Source: Stratiolaelaps scimitus (taxonomy: Eukaryota > Arthropoda > Arachnida > Mesostigmata > Laelapidae). From it: DNA of 64,000 nucleotides. The notes below the pieces were generated by a model. That model worked only from the letters and a program-made list of their open reading frames with translations. It was not told the DNA's origin and did no database searches. Both the position numbers and the translations under genes were made by a program. Shown piece after piece: positions 62,049-64,000 of the stretch (position 1 is its first letter; every line of letters starts with the position of its first letter). The stretch lies in the NCBI GenBank assembly GCA_019614645.1, contig JABWDB010000110.1:55437-119436 (forward strand). Direction: 5' to 3'.

Positions 62049-62098
62049 AATTGATGCGTGAAGGTAATCCACCGGTGGATTACCTTCACGCATCAATT
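62049..62098. repeat. 50-bp perfect palindrome without spacer
   Basis: 25 bp on each side of the 62073/62074 junction are perfectly complementary. In D1 (about 25864-25900) the same place reads once through ATTGATGCGTGAAGGTGATCCAC and then TAGGTGGATC. Here the left part is copied back in reverse before CCACCGAGTGGATCACC continues. Confidence 0.98.
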
Positions 62099-62850
62099 CC
62101 ACCGAGTGGATCACCTCGTTGTTTTCCCAATAGCGACTGGGAAACATGCCTCGTGCTGCCACTACGAGTCTCCTTTATATATAATTACAGAGACGACAGT
62201 ATACAAATATTTCTGTCCGTTTACAACAATATTCAACAGTTTAATTGTTGGAACGGATAAGGCAGTGTGGTAAACATTGTGATGCCGTTGTGGAAAATGT
62301 ATTTCTTTCCGTTTTTATGAATGATAGAAATATTATAATTTCAAATGGGACAATATGGCGCTGAGGTGACGTTAATTACATTAAATTTAGAACTATTATT
62401 AATCTATAATTTATTTTTTACTCTAAACAAAGGTTACTAAACGCTGATATATTTAGCGTTAGCGTTAAATAATAGTAACTTATAATATAATATTATTGTT
62501 CAGACAACACAAATATTGAAAGAAATATTGCTTGTCATCTAACCCCGCACGTATTTAAATAATTGTTTTTCGAGCTGACCCTCAGCTGGTCCCCTATCTG
62601 ACAGACCTCAGCTCTTAACCTTAGGTATTACTATGAGGACCTGTCGGGGCCACCTTTGCCCGCGTGTATTTGGATTTTCTTTACCGCTCACTGAATAACC
62701 GTCAGGTGATGAGACTTCAAAACAAGAACTCCGTAGAATATCCTCGAAGAGTTAACGATGATCTTATACACATTGCGTCTGAATAATGCTGTATGTCAAT
62801 ATAATATAATGTTGTGTGCTTTTCCCATTGAAGTTGATCGCAGATTAGCT
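62099..62850 (-). repeat. Rep-1, inverted, with Rep-5 insertion
   Basis: This minus-strand Rep-1 begins with the TTTTCCCAATAGCGACTGGGAAA hairpin region and the CCTTTATATATAATTACAG box. The Rep-1 sequence is interrupted at about 62560-62658 and resumes with GTATTTGGATTTTCTTTACC. Confidence 0.8.
62560..62658 (-). mobile_element. Rep-5 poly(A) retroposon with long target duplication
   Basis: The T-run at 62565-62570 is the poly(A) end. The flanks CCCCGCACGTATTTA (about 62544-62558) and CCCGCGTGTATTTGG (about 62659-62674) are copies of one Rep-1 target, giving an aged duplication of about 15 bp. Confidence 0.85.
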
Positions 62851-63569
62851 GTCTACAGTAGACCTAAGATGGCAGGGTAACCTAAGAGCGAAGGATAGCC
62901 AAACAGATTGAACCGTTAGAGTTTGTTTGGATGGTAGATGCGCGACGTGAATGCGACCTGCGATCAGACTGACGGAGTCAAAAGTTAGACGAGCGTTTTG
63001 AGATCTGATACAGAGGAGACTATGAAGAATCATCATTGTAGGTATAAAGACTACCTATATCCACATTAAAAGACGGCTTCTAGATAACCGTGCCTCTACC
63101 TTGTCATTGTGCTGCCTCTCTCACGAATTTGCCCCCCAAGAGTTCGTATCAATCTTGTCAAAATCTAACGGTCGTAATCGGTCGTGATCGGACGGTCGTA
63201 ATTGGTCAAAGGATAATGTTGGAGCGACCAGTGACTAGTCTAGTAACGACATGTTGACTAGATATCAACGAGAGGATCATTAAATATTATGAGAAAGACA
63301 CGATGCTGATGTCGGTAATGGTGCCATTGATTGAAGTGATGTTCCTGATTAAGACAAATACGAGAATCATGCATCTGATAGTCGCAATGGCAGAAGGGAC
63401 TATGTTGGAGTGACCAGTGAATATGTTGGTGGAAAGTTCTTGCTGGCGGCGTGATCCGGCGTGGTCGGCCCTTACGTCTCCATAAAGGGATCCGGCTCGT
63501 ATAGTGGCTTTTGATTTTGCGTTCGGAACTTGGACGATGCAATAGACAACAGTCAATCCTCCCGCTGAT
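62851..63569 (-). repeat. Repeat pieces around an inserted segment
   Basis: 62851-62955 is the second copy of the segment at 61365-61490. 63160-63260 and 63290-63400 are minus-strand Rep-1 and upstream pieces. 63425-63520 is the linker. No coding sequence is seen. Confidence 0.55.
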
Positions 63570-63850
63570 ATCTAATCAACATCGTTGAAACTCTGCGGAA
63601 TTACTTACTAATAATGATGACATAATCGCCACACATGAGGGGGGGAGCAACATGTCATAATAGAACAACAAATGTTGATGTTCGATCTGTGTTGGAGAGA
63701 AGATCCGAGTGCGATCCAACACAGCCCCCCCCCCCCCTCATGCAATTGTGAAAAGCATGCCCTCGCAAATCCTACACCTATGCAAACGTCCGTATCTAAA
63801 AAGTAGGCCCGGCCTTGGCTCTTCGGGAAAGAGGCATCCTAAGCGGGGCG
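63570..63850 (+). repeat. Rep-3 module
   Basis: This copy has both arms of the cruciform (GAGGGGGGGAG at about 63637; a C-run of 14 at about 63724-63737). The C-run is longer than in other copies. Confidence 0.8.
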
Positions 63851-64000
63851 TTCGAGAAGTTCCGAACGCAAAATCATATCGCAAATCAGTGTCCTTTTGG
63901 TGCTCAGGTCTCCATTGTTCCTCGCGATGTCACTGAGTTCCTGCTGAGTGGGCACATAGTTCCAGCTTCCAGGACTTACGCGCCACCGCCATTGTGGTTC
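63851..64000. repeat. Dispersed repeat at window end
   Basis: 63890-63990 is the reverse complement of 21160-21270 and partly related to 25265-25330 (CGCGATGTCACTGAGTTCC). The window ends within it. Confidence 0.65.

Overview
The window looks like a repeat graveyard from an animal genome, most likely an arthropod or other invertebrate. No cellular gene can be named with confidence. No bacterial-style gene packing, operon or ribosome-binding pattern is seen. Long open frames are absent outside a minisatellite. The recognisable coding relics all belong to retroelements: a non-LTR family with a C-terminal endonuclease-like domain (fragments at 7.6, 18.4, 23.7, 33.2, 48.7, 49.1-50.0 and 51.0-51.3 kb), an AP-endonuclease non-LTR domain (56.2-56.8 kb), a C-terminal fragment of an R1-clade-like non-LTR polymerase (40.6-40.8 kb, the best pointer to arthropods), Ty3/Gypsy-like integrase relics (15.2-16.1 and 35.9-36.9 kb), a possible BEL/Pao-like gag/protease relic (10.2-11.2 and 31.4-32.3 kb), a solo LTR (45.7-46.1 kb) and a tRNA-derived SINE head (58.5 kb).

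Most of the remaining sequence is built from a few dispersed families that I name here. Rep-1 is a long AT-rich repeat ending in a TATATAAAGG-type box. Rep-2 is a GC-richer tail that often follows it. Rep-3 is a module with a G-tract/C-tract inverted repeat that lies upstream of Rep-1. Rep-4 is a module downstream of Rep-1 with a decayed conserved peptide. Rep-5 is a short poly(A)-ended retroposon. Rep-6 is a module of about 1.5 kb seen four times. The recurring order Rep-3, linker, Rep-1, Rep-4 or Rep-2 suggests that they are parts of one or more large, now non-coding elements.

Two large direct duplications organise the window. Block A (about 8.15-17.28 kb) and block B (about 28.4-38.1 kb) are paralogues over nearly 10 kb. 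Block D1 (about 25.41-28.62 kb) and block D2 (about 42.85-46.14 kb) are paralogues over about 3 kb, and D1 runs directly into B. Comparing paralogues gives empty sites. These reveal a 400-bp solo LTR with a 5-bp target duplication, tails of the endonuclease-type non-LTR element with 8- and 14-bp target duplications, and Rep-5 insertions with long target duplications.

Tandem arrays are frequent. The largest is a 37-bp minisatellite of about 28 units at 52.76-53.81 kb, bracketed by imperfect inverted repeats. The most unusual signal is a set of perfect or near-perfect inverted repeats at points where an otherwise normal Rep-1 sequence turns back on itself (for example 62.05, 48.45, 40.11, 1.22 and 35.84 kb). 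Comparison with unaltered copies suggests that several arose by local template switching. The best candidate for a once-functional gene is a duplicated unit with a TATA box, a short intron with good splice sites, open frames and a poly(A) signal (16.27-17.21 kb and 37.07-38.03 kb), just downstream of the Gypsy relics. The least repetitive stretch is about 38.7-39.84 kb. All family calls were made by eye from peptide motifs and internal comparison; no database search was possible.
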